DNA of 64,000 bases, from NCBI GenBank assembly GCA_030706745.1, contig JAUZNX010000003.1, positions 248,001 to 312,000 on the forward strand, in the 5' to 3' direction. Below, piece after piece: positions 61,856 through 64,000 of the stretch. The position numbers were made by a program, and so were the translations under genes. Each line of letters begins with the position of its first letter. Within the stretch, counting starts at the first letter, position 1. The notes under the pieces were generated by a model that ran no database searches, had not been told where the DNA came from, and saw only the letters and a program-made list of their open reading frames with translations. The DNA comes from Bacteroidota bacterium. Its GTDB lineage: Bacteria; Bacteroidota; Ignavibacteria; Palsa-1295.

Positions 61856-63283
61856 TCAGGATGCAATAGTAGTGCTAATCTTCTTTCGCGACCGAAACGG
61901 CAGCCAAATGAGCGATGTCAGTGGCCGTGCTTCGAGCGCCACGCGCCACGTCAGCACAATACCGACCAAAAGCAACAGCAAATTCCCGCCCCACATCCCC
62001 CAAAATGGGGTAATGACCTGGCGGTCCGCCAATTTTTCGCCGCCAATTAAGAAAATCCAGTAAAGCACGAAGAAGCCGATCGAAAGTCCAACCCCGGCTC
62101 CGACCCCACTCCGTTTTGCAAGCGCGCCAAGCGGAGCACCGATTAGGGCAAAGATGATGCACGCTGATGGGATTGCATATTTCTTGTGGACCTCGACCAT
62201 ATAGCTGTCGATGTCATCCTGCGTGCTCTTGATCATCGACTCATCATTCTCGACCTGCATGGCATGTGGCGAGAAACTCGCGCGGGCATTGATGACTGCC
62301 GATCCCGTTGCCGCCGCTAATTTCGGGGGCGCGCTCGATGTTAACTCGCGAGCGTATTCCGTTACGTGATCTCGCAATTGAACAACCTGATGAGCGAGCA
62401 TCGTATCTCGGACATGCACAAATTTGAGCAGGTCGTGCGCGGATAACTCCCGGCCGCTCCGCTCGGACTCCCCCTCGTGCATGAAGTCATAACCGCTTGC
62501 CGGGACTTCAACAATGTACGTGCTAAAACGCCCACGCCGATAATCGGTTGGTTGTTCAGCTTGCTGCTGATGGATTTCTCCTTCACGCAGCGTCAGTACA
62601 ATATTACGAAAATCCGGAGTAAATGCTAAATGCCCAAATCGGGCGGTGAGTACGCGCGTTTGGCCGGGCTGTGCATGATCGTAGATGGTTACATCTTCCA
62701 GATCGCTCGTTGCTGGATGGGCTCGACGAGCGAGAATAGAATAACCGGCAATCTCATCCTCTGTTGTGAATGTCCCCGGCTCGACGACCAGCGTAGGTTT
62801 CTTCCGCTGAATGTCGGACATCAAGTCCTTGGCGCGATGATTCGCGTCAGGCAAGATGATATTGTTGAACTGCAAATCGAATACTGCGATGAGGGTGCTG
62901 AGGACAATCATAGGTATCATCATCCGGCCAAGCGAAACCCCGGCGGCCTTCATCGCGGTCAACTCATTCGAGGCTGCGAGCGACCCAAACGCCATGACGC
63001 CGGCCACGAGAACTGCCATTGGTACGGCCAGGACGACCATCCATGCAAGATTGAAGGCGATGAGTTGGAGAATCGTCCAAACATCCAGTCCTTTGCCGAC
63101 AATGCGGTCGATAAACCGCATCAGAAACTGTAGCAGAAATACGAACATGATGACCGAAAGGGCCAGCAGGAATGGCGGAGCCGACTCTCGGACAATATGA
63201 TCCCAGATGCCCATTGAAGGCGTCCACCATCGGATCTTTAATGTTGCGCGCTGGCCCGGCGAGTGCATGATAGTTGCCAACAC
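61856..63283 (-). CDS. LptF/LptG-type lipopolysaccharide export permease
   Basis: 475 aa from the longest ATG; residue 24 (MGIWDHIVRESAPPF, 63214) matches the usual family start better. Four N-terminal membrane helices are followed by a periplasmic beta-jellyroll domain (about 140-340) and two C-terminal helices (FALIGAPLGALAKRSG). It works with LptB and LptC to extract lipopolysaccharide from the inner membrane. Whether it is LptF or LptG cannot be fixed here; the second copy is not in the window. The lipoprotein gene follows directly. Confidence 0.88.
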   Translation of the reverse strand: MLATIMHSPGQRATLKIRWWTPSMGIWDHIVRESAPPFLLALSVIMFVFLLQFLMRFIDRIVGKGLDVWTILQLIAFNLAWMVVLAVPMAVLVAGVMAFGSLAASNELTAMKAAGVSLGRMMIPMIVLSTLIAVFDLQFNNIILPDANHRAKDLMSDIQRKKPTLVVEPGTFTTEDEIAGYSILARRAHPATSDLEDVTIYDHAQPGQTRVLTARFGHLAFTPDFRNIVLTLREGEIHQQQAEQPTDYRRGRFSTYIVEVPASGYDFMHEGESERSGRELSAHDLLKFVHVRDTMLAHQVVQLRDHVTEYARELTSSAPPKLAAATGSAVINARASFSPHAMQVENDESMIKSTQDDIDSYMVEVHKKYAIPSACIIFALIGAPLGALAKRSGVGAGVGLSIGFFVLYWIFLIGGEKLADRQVITPFWGMWGGNLLLLLVGIVLTWRVALEARPLTSLIWLPFRSRKKISTTIAS

Positions 63284-63404
63284 GCATCGTCAGACGGAAA
63301 TGCCTTAACCCAATGACAATAAAATAACAGCTAATTCCGCCAATCCTCGTTACATGACGGGATTTTTGGCGTTGAAACATTAATTCACCAATCATTTTTC
63401 TCTT

Positions 63405-64000
63405 TTGGTCGCACGTATTCGTTTTCGTCGATTGTCCTCGATTCTCTGGGCCGTATGCTTGGTCGTATCGGGACTTCTCACGTTCGCGTTGCCGCAAGCC
63501 TCTACCGCCGTGCTCCGTGGCAATCCGAATGCCCTGCCCGATTCGAGCTCCGGGGTGATTTCGGGTTTCGTGCGAGACTCGACGAGCGGCGAAGCGATTA
63601 TTGGCGCGACCGTTCGGGTTCGGGCGCTCAAAATCGGTGCGATCGCAAACAGCAGCGGATTCTACTCACTCCACATTCCGGCCGGTCAGCCTGTGCTCGT
63701 TGAAGTATCTTCGCTCGGCTTCCGGACGATTACGATAAGCATTACACTCCGCGCGGGCCAGGGTCTTCAGCGCAATTTTCAAATGGCCCCGGTTAGCTTG
63801 GGCGGAGCAGAAATTACCGTCGAGGACAATGCCGAACGGCAACGGCAGGAGCCCCAGGTATCGCGCGTGATGATCGAGCCACGCATGGTCGCAAACTTGC
63901 CAAAGGTTGGCGAAGCAGATCTCTTTCGAATTCTGCAATTGCTGCCCGGCGTGCAAACCTCCAGCGAAATTTCGAGCGGGCTCTATGTGCGTGGTGGCTC
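63405..64000 (+). CDS. TonB-dependent receptor, N-terminal part (runs off the right edge)
   Basis: About 198 codons are visible. A TTG at 63405 is the most likely start; an in-frame TAA lies just upstream. The signal peptide (LSSILWAVCLVVSGLLTFAL) is followed by a carboxypeptidase-regulatory-like domain (GVISGFVRDSTSGEAIIGA...SSGFYSLHIPAG) and the start of the plug domain (RVMIEPRMVANLPKVGEADLFRILQLLPGV...). The layout is that of SusC/RagA-like outer-membrane receptors. The barrel and substrate are outside the window. Confidence 0.85.
   Translation, partial: MVARIRFRRLSSILWAVCLVVSGLLTFALPQASTAVLRGNPNALPDSSSGVISGFVRDSTSGEAIIGATVRVRALKIGAIANSSGFYSLHIPAGQPVLVEVSSLGFRTITISITLRAGQGLQRNFQMAPVSLGGAEITVEDNAERQRQEPQVSRVMIEPRMVANLPKVGEADLFRILQLLPGVQTSSEISSGLYVRGG

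Noticed and set aside
1-64000. tRNA, rRNA, riboswitch or CRISPR loci
   Set aside because: I looked in the intergenic gaps for cloverleaf ends, known riboswitch cores and regular repeat-spacer units and saw none; a covariance-model search would be needed to exclude them fully.

Overview
The window comes from a Bacteroidota/FCB-group bacterium, most likely a Kapabacteria-, Ignavibacteria- or Chlorobi-like lineage (inference). The evidence is a complete sprA for the type IX secretion system (T9SS), five secreted proteins with T9SS-type C-terminal sorting domains (two sharing a nearly identical one), many Sec/SPII lipoproteins, an Omp28-like protein, a SusC-like TonB receptor start, and several -7 boxes of the Bacteroidota form TAnnTTTG. 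There are no rRNA or tRNA genes and no CRISPR array that I can see. Non-ATG starts (GTG, TTG) are frequent and Shine-Dalgarno sequences are rare.

Layout. 0-8.2 kb: end of an outer-membrane barrel gene, an Asp-box T9SS protein, typA, a PAP2-like membrane enzyme, a lipoprotein, a lipid-anchored trypsin-like protease and a MarR regulator. 8.2-11.3 kb: accessory region with an IS200/IS605-like element bounded by 48-bp inverted repeats, two genes of unknown function and a cluster of REP-like palindromes. 11.3-15.6 kb: cca and a CHASE3/PAS sensor that stops where its kinase domain should begin, bracketed by an inverted pair of related remnants carrying the 17-bp palindrome TTAAAGTAATACTTTAA, followed by a small XRE regulator. 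15.8-21.4 kb: a 1311-aa protein with YadA-head-like repeats and a T9SS protein.

21.5-26.2 kb: a tightly packed operon accD-rocF-panC-panD-glmU(N-terminal domain only)-dienelactone hydrolase, joined mostly by 1- to 4-bp overlaps; it links fatty-acid initiation, pantothenate synthesis and UDP-GlcNAc supply. 26.2-31 kb: GT9 glycosyltransferase, divergent MoxR-like AAA+ ATPase, thpR, maf and a MalF-like permease. 31-34.7 kb (minus strand): a small coupled ORF, a nitrate/sulfonate-type ABC ATPase and an Omp28/T9SS protein. 34.9-47 kb (plus strand): pepA, a TPR lipoprotein, DUF3467, a lipoprotein barrel, EthD plus crotonase, Bax-inhibitor-like protein, GT39-like protein, a second crotonase, a lipoprotein, purM and recQ.

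47-57.5 kb (minus strand): a lipoprotein, a Cys/Met PLP enzyme, a frameshifted T9SS Asp-box gene next to REP-like palindromes, and the 7.4-kb sprA. 57.9-64 kb: rpsL-rpsG ending in a strong terminator (no fusA follows), a K+/H+ antiporter overlapping a T9SS-like protein, a lipoprotein and an LptF/LptG permease on the minus strand, and the start of a TonB-dependent receptor. Most of the window is ordinary housekeeping plus cell-surface genes. The unusual material lies in the 8-15.6 kb accessory stretch, in degenerate 7-bp tandem repeats scattered between genes, and in structured leaders or intercistronic regions.
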